A stretch of DNA of 14,440 nucleotides, taken from Candidatus Omnitrophota bacterium (GTDB taxonomy: Bacteria; Omnitrophota; Omnitrophia; Omnitrophales; Aquincolibacteriaceae). Shown one piece after another: positions 8,601-14,440 of this stretch; position 1 is the stretch's first letter; each line of letters starts with the position of its first letter. The notes below the pieces were generated by a model that did not search any database, was not told where the DNA came from, and was given only the letters and a program-made list of their open reading frames with translations. The position numbers and the translations under genes are program-made. The stretch spans positions 1 through 14,440 of the forward strand of contig JACPXK010000073.1 of the NCBI GenBank assembly GCA_016196565.1, written 5' to 3'.

Positions 8601-11600
8601 ACTAAATCCTTTGGCATAGAATAATCACGTATATCGTTGAACTTTGACCGATAAACGTAATCGACCGAATCCCAATATTCGGGATCGGCCGCCACAAGAA
8701 CATCGGCCCCAGTCTGGGCAATGAGCAGCATGCTTTCCGCTGCGCTGTCGATTAATACTTTATTACCTTGGGATAATTTTAGACGTTCGATCATTCTTGC
8801 CCAAGCTCGATCTTCCCTATCGAAATATGCCATATCGCGGGGCGCTAGAGGACGTGCTGCGAGAAATGCTGCATTCACAGTTCTTATAAAACCTTCTAAA
8901 CGCGAAGGCGGTTTCGCCATAGGTTTTTTCTCTAAAACTCTCCTTCTATCCACCCACCAGCCATATCGCTTAACGCCGATTGAAGGCATAATCCCTGAAT
9001 CTTTTCTAAAAACTTCACGGAAATGTTCGAGTTCTCGCGCGTAATCATTCATACCCGCCGTAGGCGGCAAATCCTCATAACTTATACCCTCTTCTTTCAA
9101 GTGAGGTCCCGGATTAAACAGATAAATAAAATCCCCCTTATCATTGGGAGTATCATAATCAGAGGTCACGAGCTCCCCGCCCTCTTTTAATAAAAATGCC
9201 ATTGCGGGCAAATACATGTCCGCATCTTGGGCCAATCCCCAGGCCGCGGACTGAAAATAAAAATCGACTTTGGATTGTAAATTTTTCAGAATTTCTGGAT
9301 ATTTCTCAGGCAATTTTAAATTAGCGGTAACAAAATGAATCCGGTAAAGTCTTTCATCTTGAGGCAGTCCGGTCAGAGACCAGAGAAATTCAACATAAGG
9401 GGTTTTGTCATTATCCGTCTGAACGGATCCCACAGTCACAGAGTGGGCTCCCATGGTTTTTAATTCGACTACGATTTCTTTTGCGTAGGGGACTTCATTA
9501 TCATTGTAAAGTCCCCCGGAACCTCCAAATCCATTTTGCCGCTTAGCCGTCATCCATTTTCTCACCGAATAACCGCCAATCCCCTCAACTCCTCCCGCTT
9601 CTGAGTGCTGTTCGATATTATCCCAATCCTTTAACGCTTCACGAATATCGTCTTCAGAAACTCCCCACCGATCTACAAAATAACCCGTATCCGCATTGAT
9701 GGTCAGAAGATATTTGGAAATATCTGCGTCCGAGCCTCCATAAACAGCGATTTGATTTTTTTTAGGACGCGGATTGATCTTTTTTCTTGCTTCCATCGCG
9801 TAACCCACATACAGAGGGCCCAAAAATCCGGCACGAATAGGTCTCATATCCAGTTGAAGTACTTGTGCTGCACTTTCCATTTCTCGAAATTCGGGATATT
9901 GGCTCCACGCATCCCATCCCGCCTCAAAATTTGCGCGGATTTTTTCCTCGAATGCCTCCACAGCTCGCGAAAGCGCTGCAATCCGCATTTCCGAATTTGT
10001 GAGAGCCGGAGAAAATACGGGTAATCTGTCCGGCGAATCGGATTCGGAAGGCAGGATCTCTAGGGGATGAGTCGGGGGCAGGTTCGGATGAATCACAGCC
10101 ATCCATCCGCTCACCTTTCTGCTGGGTCCGCCCTTTACCGCACTTTTAAACTCATGCTCATACTGAACTAAATAAATATCAAAGGAAAGAGTTTGAGGAT
10201 CGGTTAAAAGCTGCTCAAGAAATGCCGGGATCAACTTTAAACGTTCTTCATAAGGGACTTCAATCCAAGCTAAACTTGGCAAAGGCTCGGTAAAACCCGT
10301 GAAGGTTCGTTGAATATTTAAAAGTTCATTAACATTCGCCACGATGCCCAGCGCGTTGATGTCTCCCTTTTTTGCTTCCCCAGAACCATTTCTGAATAAA
10401 AAAAATAATTGCCTTTGAAGTTCTTCCAAATCCGGTTTATCAATAACATATCGCCATGTTTTAATTTGAGAAATATCGAAAACCAGCCGGGCCCGTATAT
10501 CGATCGGCTTTATCTCCTCTTCCTCCCCCTCTCCAGAATCCGAGCGGACTTCGGAGCGGACAATCACTTTATTTTTTGCGCCGAGATAAACTCCGAGTCC
10601 GGCAATACCGGCCAAAACATAAGGCGGCCAAGTTTGAGGCAGGGGTATGGTTCTAAAAATACAAACTTCCAGGAAAAGGACCGCTAAGGGAACAATGCCT
10701 TCAAGCCGGGCAAAACGGGAAGCCTCAAAATTCTTAAATAAATGAAGCAGCATAATCCAGTTTGTGGAGAGCAAGAGCCCGCCGATCCAAACCCATGGAT
10801 CAAAGACCAACAAACCCAGCAGCCCCTTACCTATCACATCCTGAATAAAACCCTGCGGAAGAAATGCGGCGGCGCCCGTGCCTTGAAGGACTCCAACCAT
10901 AGCGGGCAGCAACCCGAACCAGAGAACACCGATTAGACTTCCGATACGAATGGTCACCCGCGGCAAACGTTCATGCACTTCTTCTTCTTTCACGCTTTTG
11001 ATCAGGAGTTTTGAAAATAAAACAATGATGCTGTAAATAAAGGTCGCGCTCACTGCGGCAAGCACACCGGCCTGAGAAAATCCTATCGAAAGCGCTCCCA
11101 AGACTTGCGCCATATTTTGCGCCCCTCCAATAAAAGCAATGATCGAAAAAGAGGTGACAAAAAGCAAGGCGATGCCGACCATATGCGTATAAGAAGTTTT
11201 CTCCTTGATCACGATACGCATGAGCACGGCGGCAAACACAATATTCAGGGAAGCAATAATATAAGCCTGATAAAGATTCAGCGCCTGGAAAGCATAGAGC
11301 ATGATCACGATTTGAAAAATATGGTGCAGACCCGTGCTGGCAAAAAGGTAAAACCATTGTCTGATTCCGAATTTTTCAACAACGGAGCGTTCCCCTTCCG
11401 AGAAATAAAATTTATAGGGCAGATGTAATAAATTTTTGACTTTTTGTTTTATTCCAGCCGCCGGCGGCTTTTCAGTGGTTTGCCAATCCGTCCACCGGGT
11501 CCAAATCCAAAAAACCAGGGTCGCCAGCACAAATCGGGTAAATACAATTTGAATCGGTGTGACCGTGCCGATATCGAGCTTATAAAAAATCTGCGCCAGC

Positions 11601-14440
11601 GGACGCATGAGGATAATCACGAAGGCAAAAGGCAATGGGTGGCGATCAAAAAAAGCAAGCAGGCGTTTTGTGACCGGCTTTAAACGGCCGTCTGCGGTAT
11701 CGTTTCTCATCTCAGAACGGTTCCTACCCTTTATTGCGTTTTCACGTTCAACCATTAGCGAAGAGGCAAAACTCGCGAATGATGAAAAAGGGTCTATCTT
11801 TCGGGACTCTCCCCGTTGATATAGATCAATCCCCAAATGAGCTTCAAGTGGAATGGTCAAAATTTTCTTGTGAGGATAAAAATCCGCCAATCGCTTGCCG
11901 TCCCCGATGGGTTGATCCCTATCGGGGAATTCTAAACTGCCTTTAAATTTTTTGCCGTTGGAGAAAACGAGCACAAGGTATTTTTCTCCGGCCCGATCGA
12001 GCGCGACGATGGCGGGGACTGAAAAGATTGATGCTCTATAGCCGATTAAGACCAGTCTTGGATCTTTATATTTACCGGATTCGAATTCAGACTTTATGGA
12101 TAATAAACCCGCGAAGTCCAGCAGTTTGAAAAATTCAGCTCTGTCTTTAAATGGAAGTTCCGAGATTTCATTGGATGTCTCTTCGGCTGCGTTAAAAAAG
12201 CGGTGCTCAAACTCTTTGGATAATTCAAAGCGTTGTGCTGCCGTTTGAACGTTCCGCATTTCGGCCCTTGCTTGCGATCGAGCTAAAGACATCTTGGAAC
12301 GGGCCCTGCTGCCGTTTCTTGCTGCAGCTCTCCATCTTTTTTTGATTGCCTGGACATCTTCGACGCTCGCCCGCTGGACTTCGACGGCGGCGTCATTTTC
12401 TGAAAGACCGTCTATCTCTTCGATTAAATCCTTACCTTTATCGGAGAGCTTATAGAATTTCCGGCGGCCACGTTTGTCAACCTCAACAATGCGTGCTCCT
12501 TCCATATCTTTCATGTCATCGACAATAAGATAATAGCCGGCAACTTTGCCGCTTAAATATCTCTGCACATGACCTCTAATTTCTTTGATAGCAGCTCCGC
12601 CGGATTTATTTGCTAAAAATTTTAATGTAGCCAGCCGCCTTAAACTTCTTATTGATGCTTTAGCGTTTCTCGTTTTATTCCTCTCGGATGTTTTCTGAAG
12701 TTTTTCTGATAACTGCCCTCGCATTTCCCTTGGTTCTTTTTCCAACTCTCGGGCCAGCTTTTCCCCCTCATCCGTAAGGTGATAAATATTTATATGAAGC
12801 TGGTTGTCGTAGGTTTGGTGCGCAGACCCTCCCCCCAAAAAAACAGATTGCGTCCGTACGGCTGGATAGGAGCCAATAAGTCCGGCATTTTTTAAATGCC
12901 TTAAACGTCTTCGCACAAACTGATCCGTTTGCAAAATTTCGCCGGCAATATCGTTAACTTCCGCCTTACCTTCCCGCAATAAAATATCCAAGATACTTAT
13001 ATCCTGATCCAGCCATTTCGGCGGTGTTGTTCCTGCACGCCGCGCCCGCATCTCGGACTTTGCCAATGAAAGAATCAATGGACTTTCAATACCTCCAGAA
13101 TTTAATATTGTTTTTATAGCAAATAAATTATCCTGAAAAAATATATTGACAATGCTGGTCACTTTTGTTAATTTGTCGCCATGAAGAAATTCCCCAAAGG
13201 GCCTGATCATTCGAGTGATCGCGAATTTACCGTAATTTTGGAAGAAATTCACAGCCGATTTCGCGCTTTCGGTGAAGGTCTTCACGATGTTTCCCGCCGG
13301 CTGGAAAAATTGGAAGTCATAACGGTGCAGCTCAAAGAAGACATGCAGCTTGTCAAAATCGCCGTCCCCCAAATTTTTAACCGCCTCGACAATCACGAAC
13401 AGCGGTTGACCACTTTGGAATCCGCCTAATATTTTCCTCACGAAATTCTCGGCTTCCCTCCTCCGCATTTCGGACTTAGCCTCCGGCCGAAGCGGGACAA
13501 AAGCCAGTGAAATGGCCCTTCGTTGAGCGGGGGTTGCTTTCCTCCGGGATCTGGGAGAACTCCGCAAGCTGACATCCAAAGAAAAATTTCCGTCGGAAGA
13601 TAATGACAAATTGTGCAGGCGCACTCGATAGGTTGTTAAAAGCAAACGCCGTACTTGTTCCGGCGGAAAGCGTTTTGGATTTTGAGTTTTCAATCTTTCC
13701 TCAAAATAAGCGGCAATTTGATTAAGCCATGAAGGAATGCTGGCCGTTCGTCTTTCATTCCACTTCGGGGCGGTTAAATTGTCCCAGGCCGCGCGGGGAA
13801 ATCTCAGGCTCCCCGGCACAGGTCCTTTTGTTAACTCACGAAGTCCGTTGAGAACGTCCGCTCGCCTACCCTGTTTTGCCCATTCATTCAATCTTCCGTT
13901 ACTTGGTAAATTTTGCTCAATATTTTTAAGTGTTATCGCTCGCATAATTGCCTTAAAAACAAAATCCCATTCCAGGCGCCCATCATCCCTGACGGCCATT
14001 TCTAACGGTTGGCTCAATCGTTTAATGCGGTCTACAGACTGCGGAAGATTGAAGCGAATCGATTTAAGCTGATGGATTTCAAAATGCCTCACTGTTTTAG
14101 TTCTGGAATTAAACATAAGCTGTTCTTTCAAAAGATCCAAAAGCCCTTGAATATCTTTTTCTGCGCTTAATTTTTTGACCTGAGCTTCAAACTCGCGGGC
14201 ATTCAAAAGCTGGGCCATAGGCTTTACTCCGCCGAAAACATCCACTGAAATCATTTCTTCCAGATCGTCGTCGGTATAGCCGTCTTCTTTGTCGTCCGGA
14301 AATTTGCTGCGTAGGATTTCGATAATTCGCCTCACCAAATAAGGTGTTGCATTCCTATATTGTTGAATCTGATGGCCCAGTTTACGAATTTCCCGTTGTG
14401 TGATTCCCGCTTCGTCAAAAATTTCGCGTAATAATTCCGC
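5696..14440 (-). CDS. Giant multi-module (polyprotein-like) ORF with recurring SEMR motif, N-terminus outside window
   Basis: One frame is open from the right edge to the TAA at 5696-5698: 2,914 codons, over 300 kDa. Residue numbers here count from the TTG at 14338; 34 more in-frame codons lie upstream with no stop, so the true start is outside. The tetrapeptide S-E-[MLIV]-R (once AEMR) occurs at residues 289, 428, 692, 875, 1262, 1449, 2018, 2270, 2631, 2680 and 2733 and splits the chain into unrelated modules. Recognisable parts are tandem winged helices (447-642), a ten-helix EamA-type transporter (about 900-1253) and a Rossmann-like region (about 1529-1735). No signal peptide can be judged. 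Members of such giant families are known in Omnitrophota, but I know no function for this one. The absence of stops over 8.7 kb, and recognisable domains in this frame far apart, argue it is coding. Residues 304-386 are an exception (see module B). Confidence 0.85.
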   Translation of the reverse strand, partial: AELLREIFDEAGITQREIRKLGHQIQQYRNATPYLVRRIIEILRSKFPDDKEDGYTDDDLEEMISVDVFGGVKPMAQLLNAREFEAQVKKLSAEKDIQGLLDLLKEQLMFNSRTKTVRHFEIHQLKSIRFNLPQSVDRIKRLSQPLEMAVRDDGRLEWDFVFKAIMRAITLKNIEQNLPSNGRLNEWAKQGRRADVLNGLRELTKGPVPGSLRFPRAAWDNLTAPKWNERRTASIPSWLNQIAAYFEERLKTQNPKRFPPEQVRRLLLTTYRVRLHNLSLSSDGNFSLDVSLRSSPRSRRKATPAQRRAISLAFVPLRPEAKSEMRRREAENFVRKILGGFQSGQPLFVIVEAVKNLGDGDFDKLHVFFELHRYDFQFFQPAGNIVKTFTESAKSAVNFFQNYGKFAITRMIRPFGEFLHGDKLTKVTSIVNIFFQDNLFAIKTILNSGGIESPLILSLAKSEMRARRAGTTPPKWLDQDISILDILLREGKAEVNDIAGEILQTDQFVRRRLRHLKNAGLIGSYPAVRTQSVFLGGGSAHQTYDNQLHINIYHLTDEGEKLARELEKEPREMRGQLSEKLQKTSERNKTRNAKASIRSLRRLATLKFLANKSGGAAIKEIRGHVQRYLSGKVAGYYLIVDDMKDMEGARIVEVDKRGRRKFYKLSDKGKDLIEEIDGLSENDAAVEVQRASVEDVQAIKKRWRAAARNGSRARSKMSLARSQARAEMRNVQTAAQRFELSKEFEHRFFNAAEETSNEISELPFKDRAEFFKLLDFAGLLSIKSEFESGKYKDPRLVLIGYRASIFSVPAIVALDRAGEKYLVLVFSNGKKFKGSLEFPDRDQPIGDGKRLADFYPHKKILTIPLEAHLGIDLYQRGESRKIDPFSSFASFASSLMVERENAIKGRNRSEMRNDTADGRLKPVTKRLLAFFDRHPLPFAFVIILMRPLAQIFYKLDIGTVTPIQIVFTRFVLATLVFWIWTRWTDWQTTEKPPAAGIKQKVKNLLHLPYKFYFSEGERSVVEKFGIRQWFYLFASTGLHHIFQIVIMLYAFQALNLYQAYIIASLNIVFAAVLMRIVIKEKTSYTHMVGIALLFVTSFSIIAFIGGAQNMAQVLGALSIGFSQAGVLAAVSATFIYSIIVLFSKLLIKSVKEEEVHERLPRVTIRIGSLIGVLWFGLLPAMVGVLQGTGAAAFLPQGFIQDVIGKGLLGLLVFDPWVWIGGLLLSTNWIMLLHLFKNFEASRFARLEGIVPLAVLFLEVCIFRTIPLPQTWPPYVLAGIAGLGVYLGAKNKVIVRSEVRSDSGEGEEEEIKPIDIRARLVFDISQIKTWRYVIDKPDLEELQRQLFFLFRNGSGEAKKGDINALGIVANVNELLNIQRTFTGFTEPLPSLAWIEVPYEERLKLIPAFLEQLLTDPQTLSFDIYLVQYEHEFKSAVKGGPSRKVSGWMAVIHPNLPPTHPLEILPSESDSPDRLPVFSPALTNSEMRIAALSRAVEAFEEKIRANFEAGWDAWSQYPEFREMESAAQVLQLDMRPIRAGFLGPLYVGYAMEARKKINPRPKKNQIAVYGGSDADISKYLLTINADTGYFVDRWGVSEDDIREALKDWDNIEQHSEAGGVEGIGGYSVRKWMTAKRQNGFGGSGGLYNDNEVPYAKEIVVELKTMGAHSVTVGSVQTDNDKTPYVEFLWSLTGLPQDERLYRIHFVTANLKLPEKYPEILKNLQSKVDFYFQSAAWGLAQDADMYLPAMAFLLKEGGELVTSDYDTPNDKGDFIYLFNPGPHLKEEGISYEDLPPTAGMNDYARELEHFREVFRKDSGIMPSIGVKRYGWWVDRRRVLEKKPMAKPPSRLEGFIRTVNAAFLAARPLAPRDMAYFDREDRAWARMIERLKLSQGNKVLIDSAAESMLLIAQTGADVLVAADPEYWDSVDYVYRSKFNDIRDYSMPKDLVERIRGVFRNSTRLRDEGPFSHAFVLAEGPHEKKWEQIKNVLAAMEAESTLMLGLQRTGDAITDLEKWIALIEQEGYQVERGRYFRIPYSGESSYLYQELRLKRHSEMRARTLATDITTIKQNIETDISEIDRLMHANPNPAHFFNVTNNGDQIAARIRDKEFNYMQNLIQTRYGAVANRRDIPQVKLKERLMEIEIFADHLAMIIAAFVQLQNHELQLLRHSENLLNGEGTVRHYAFPWKGAKYELSILTRWEDSPNTMARFSLFISRPKSPWADRPKRVTSFQLERRSKKRQSVVLLPLSILPLLTEGERKQHNNIPAHEIHQIDSADSFSNFVLALESHLEHRSIAPAATAKTKSELRTDKQKTFDEFLSRMKIGAIFEVTDYEENARETENARELTALVKSGERRTIRFVSENHSIHFEDAYRYTLPISNMQETQWLVYGGLCTNCIADVVENIIMSKLSGPNWGSVNHIVLPLFAMNHVYKRLNGTQYQYANYNQLPELLAEHSTPTMILSGKERLTEISEEIVYFKVGHRPYDRIMIRKDGKIISHIPPARDVPNLARTFILDFFTTFDDMMRDGFKASGIFTTDTLRTVAQSLISSRYHVGDGVTWNGLYTNASDNFWKHQLPIQSIMAWLTGMSSKKIAETNLNSEIENLHLITGRLKLITEHDLIDTLMKDKGLQTAKEKYSRESLFIERTAALILPPVPSPNAKVRAHSELRRAVKGTMDWATEKKIDLNQLGQDFFTAIEALGLPEVQAAVENTVRSEIRKNTIPPQLILNRAIHQSMTIDYLIPGTPETNSFRNALEMAVNFGRLNPKSEMRFIVESETTAKDLRRVRDRLLKKSSATLDLMNRIQIINFKGRQGWSNPDKADLILTNQPERLKRSPAQWAFDTATFANGLSAKHISPDRFLAGGIALLTQEARGIVKTGKRIGRFQDEPSANGSEFFIHAVAVQAASENRTKQAA
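5699..6142 (-). other. Giant ORF module L (residues 2733-2880), C-terminal, unrecognised
   Basis: The last module begins SEMRFIVESETTAKDLRRVR, then has ADLILTNQPERLKRSPAQWA and a strand-rich end (SEFFIHAVAVQAA), followed by a polar tail KQAA. Strand-helix alternation suggests a small alpha/beta domain. No family is recognised. Confidence 0.45.
6143..6448 (-). other. Giant ORF modules J and K (residues 2631-2679 and 2680-2732), two very short modules
   Basis: Three motifs stand 49 and 53 residues apart, giving two short modules. J is helical and acidic (LNQLGQDFFTAIEALGLPEV). K has IHQSMTIDYLIPGTPETNSF. They show no clear similarity to each other. They may be worn-down modules or small peptides in their own right. 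Confidence 0.5.
6449..7531 (-). other. Giant ORF module I (residues 2270-2630), unrecognised, with CxxC
   Basis: Mixed alpha/beta sequence. WLVYGGLCTNCIADVVENII carries a CxxC pair at Cys2359 and Cys2362, followed by a helix-like run. NHIVLPLFAMNHVYKRL and RPYDRIMIRKDGKIISHIPP come later, then aromatic-rich GDGVTWNGLYTNASDNFWKH. The CxxC could bind metal or be redox active, but only one pair is seen. Function unknown. Confidence 0.45.
7532..8287 (-). other. Giant ORF module H (residues 2018-2269), unrecognised
   Basis: A helical N-terminal half (LATDITTIKQNIETDISEID, then LKERLMEIEIFADHLAMIIA) is followed by a beta-rich half with GAKYELSILTRWED and ARFSLFISRPKSPW. A basic patch (RRSKKRQ) lies in between. 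No family is recognised. It ends ATAKTK before SELR. Confidence 0.45.
8288..9994 (-). other. Giant ORF module G (residues 1449-2017), Rossmann/methyltransferase-like region
   Basis: The largest module. Residues about 1529-1735 have the layout of a class I Rossmann fold: QIAVYGGSDADISKYLL then GYFVD as a motif-I-like start, and later VDFYFQSAAWGLAQDADM with FLLKEGGELVTSDYD, like the late strands of a SAM-dependent methyltransferase. The glycine loop is GGSDAD and not the classical GxGxG, so catalysis is uncertain. A second alpha/beta part (about 1840-2010) has NKVLIDSAAESMLLIAQTGA and DVLVAADPEYW and could be another Rossmann-like half. It ends LRLKRH before SEMR. Confidence 0.5.
9995..10555 (-). 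other. Giant ORF module F (residues 1262-1448), unrecognised
   Basis: It starts with an acidic stretch (SEVRSDSGEGEEEE) and continues as mixed alpha/beta sequence: RLVFDISQIKTWRYV, LEELQRQLFFLF, INALGIVANVNELLN, SLAWIEVPYEERLKLIPAFL. Before the next motif comes a Pro/Ser-rich linker (LPPTHPLEILPSESDSPD). No family is recognised. It is soluble and presumably cytoplasmic. Confidence 0.45.
10556..11716 (-). other. Giant ORF module E (residues 875-1261), EamA/DMT-type membrane transporter
   Basis: A complete membrane protein lies between two motifs. Ten hydrophobic segments at about 900-918, 926-946, 994-1016, 1022-1044, 1050-1070, 1082-1112, 1128-1150, 1170-1198, 1211-1229 and 1238-1253 fit the 5+5 EamA plan of the drug/metabolite transporter superfamily. 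The last pair (FARLEGIVPLAVLFLEVCIF, then VLAGIAGLGVYLGAKNK) matches the usual EamA ending. Family members are about 290-310 residues; this is longer because of a polar loop of about 47 residues between helices 2 and 3. In this superfamily both ends face the cytoplasm, so flanking modules would stay inside. The substrate cannot be read from the sequence. Confidence 0.8.
11717..12265 (-). other. Giant ORF module D (residues 692-874), unrecognised
   Basis: A helix-rich start (LSKEFEHRFFNAAEE) is followed by a beta-rich middle (DPRLVLIGYRASIFSVPAIV, then GEKYLVLVFSNGKKFKG) that could be a small alpha/beta domain. I do not recognise the family. A short hairpin-forming DNA segment (11902-11927) encodes about residues 805-813. 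It ends at AIKGRNR before SEMR and the transporter. Confidence 0.45.
11902..11927. repeat. Short hairpin inside the giant ORF, possible decayed palindromic repeat
   Basis: CCCCGAT...ATCGGGG with 7-bp arms, extended inward by GGG/CCC across a one-base bulge, loop TTGAT. It resembles one hairpin of the TGTCAT-family repeats, but the TGTCA end is missing. In the minus frame it encodes about residues 805-813 (around FPDRDQPIGDG). Confidence 0.4.
12266..13057 (-). other. Giant ORF module C (residues 428-691), tandem winged-helix domains
   Basis: The first winged helix is at about 447-531: LDILLREGKAEVNDIAGEIL, then FVRRRLRHLKNAGLIG as recognition helix, then IYHLTDEGEKLARELE as wing and helix. 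The second is at about 566-642: LRRLATLKFLANKSGGAAIK, a region with ARIVEVDKRGRRKFYKLSDKGKDLI. Both follow the MarR/PadR/ArsR-like layout, in which the L-T/S-D-E/K-G-K element closes the wing. This implies DNA binding, perhaps as an intramolecular dimer. The basic tail (RWRAAARNGSRARSK) ends in SQAR before AEMR. Confidence 0.65.
13146..13174 (+). promoter_or_regulatory. Candidate sigma-70-type promoter for the 82-residue gene
   Basis: TTGACA at 13146-13151, a 17-bp spacer, then TAATTT at 13169-13174. The -35 box matches consensus fully and the spacing is ideal; the -10 box is weaker. Transcription would start at or just before the ATG at 13181, giving a leaderless or nearly leaderless mRNA. 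No Shine-Dalgarno is visible, which fits that. Confidence 0.45.
13181..13429 (+). CDS. Small coiled-coil protein, antisense inside the giant ORF
   Basis: 82 residues, ATG to TAA, the only plausible plus-strand gene. The N-terminus (MKKFPKGPDHSSDREFTVIL) is polar. From residue 19 a heptad-like pattern runs to the end: EEIHSRFRAFGEGL, then SRRLEKLEVITVQLKEDMQL, then IFNRLDNHEQRLTTLESA. This layout (a FGEGL-like stretch, then LKEDMxLVK, then HEQRLTxLE) recalls short hypothetical coiled-coil proteins common in uncultured bacteria; the recall is from memory and no function is known. It is not like its surroundings: Glu/Lys rich, on the opposite strand, and with its own promoter-like sequence. Its codon boundaries coincide with those of the giant ORF, so it uses no TTA, CTA or TCA codon. 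It may be a late insertion between two SEMR motifs. Confidence 0.6.
   Translation: MKKFPKGPDHSSDREFTVILEEIHSRFRAFGEGLHDVSRRLEKLEVITVQLKEDMQLVKIAVPQIFNRLDNHEQRLTTLESA
13475..14440 (-). other. Giant ORF module A (to residue 288), unrecognised
   Basis: The visible start (AELLREIFDEAGITQREIRK) looks helical and could be part of a helix-turn-helix. Acidic, helix-rich sequence follows to about residue 150. Residues 185-260 are rich in Arg, Trp and Pro. I do not recognise the family. It ends LRPEAK before the first SEMR. Its own beginning lies outside the window. Confidence 0.5.

Larger units (their letters stand above)
6131..13474 (-). repeat. Recurring SE[MLIV]R peptide motif, 11 copies
   Basis: Copies at 13463-13474 (SEMR), 13046-13057 (SEMR), 12254-12265 (AEMR), 11705-11716 (SEMR), 10544-10555 (SEVR), 9983-9994 (SEMR), 8276-8287 (SEMR), 7520-7531 (SELR), 6437-6448 (SELR), 6290-6301 (SEIR) and 6131-6142 (SEMR). 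The preceding residue is K, K, R, R, R, N, H, K, H, R, K in that order. Ser codons are TCC six times, TCT twice, TCG once and TCA once. Arg codons are CGG four times, AGA three times, and AGG, CGC, CGA and CGT once each. This codon variety shows the peptide is what is kept. A REMR at residue 537 may be a decayed copy. The motif was not seen in the other three minus-strand genes. Confidence 0.85.
13058..13474 (-). other. Giant ORF module B (residues 289-427), mostly antisense to a plus-strand gene
   Basis: Residues 304-386 are the codon-aligned antisense reading of the plus-strand gene at 13181-13429. Composition is odd: 14 Phe in 83 residues, which is what Glu and Lys codons give in antisense. 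It is unlikely to be a domain selected for its own sequence. Only about 15 residues before it and 41 after it could be original module sequence. Confidence 0.6.

Noticed and set aside
6131..13474. ATG codons within the SEMR motifs as internal starts of separate genes
   Set aside because: In four of eleven copies the codon is CTT, CTC, ATC or GTC, there are no Shine-Dalgarno sequences before them, and no stop codon separates the modules.

Overview
The window reads as accessory-rich chromosomal DNA of an uncultivated bacterium. My best guess is Candidatus Omnitrophota (OP3) or a close relative. This rests on three things: a giant multi-module ORF, short SEMR-type peptides that recur at module boundaries, and many two-hairpin palindromes of the type TGTCATTCCCGC...GCGGGAAT. 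The assignment comes from pattern memory and no database was searched. There is no rRNA, tRNA, CRISPR array or transposase gene.

Almost everything is on the minus strand, so transcription runs from high to low coordinates. From right to left: (1) 14440-5696 is one uninterrupted ORF of at least 2,914 codons, open past the right edge. (2) 5465-3597 is a VLCAD/FadE-like acyl-CoA dehydrogenase. (3) 3488-1377 is a bifunctional class II aldolase/short-chain dehydrogenase of the RhaEW/YuxG type. (4) 1238-1 is the N-terminal 412 codons of a sulfite reductase hemoprotein (CysI type), cut by the left edge. The gaps between genes hold palindromic repeats. One repeat of the same family lies in frame inside the aldolase gene.

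The giant ORF is the main point of interest. The motif [K/R/H/N]-S-E-[M/L/I/V]-R (once A-E-M-R) occurs 11 times and divides it into 12 modules of 49 to about 570 residues. The modules are unlike one another: tandem winged-helix domains, a complete ten-helix EamA/DMT-type transporter, a Rossmann/methyltransferase-like region, and several unrecognised domains. The Arg of the motif is written with all six Arg codons and the Ser with all four TCN codons, so the peptide is conserved and not the DNA. I propose a bacterial polyprotein, or a shuffled-cassette protein, in which the motif is a processing site or linker. That is inference.

A second layer lies inside the giant ORF. A plus-strand gene for an 82-residue coiled-coil protein (13181-13429) has its own promoter-like sequence and sits codon-for-codon antisense to the giant frame, between the first and second motifs. 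The other three genes are ordinary metabolic enzymes (sugar-phosphate cleavage and aldehyde oxidation, acyl-CoA oxidation, sulfur assimilation). They are separated by 91-231 bp with repeats between them and do not look like a tight operon.
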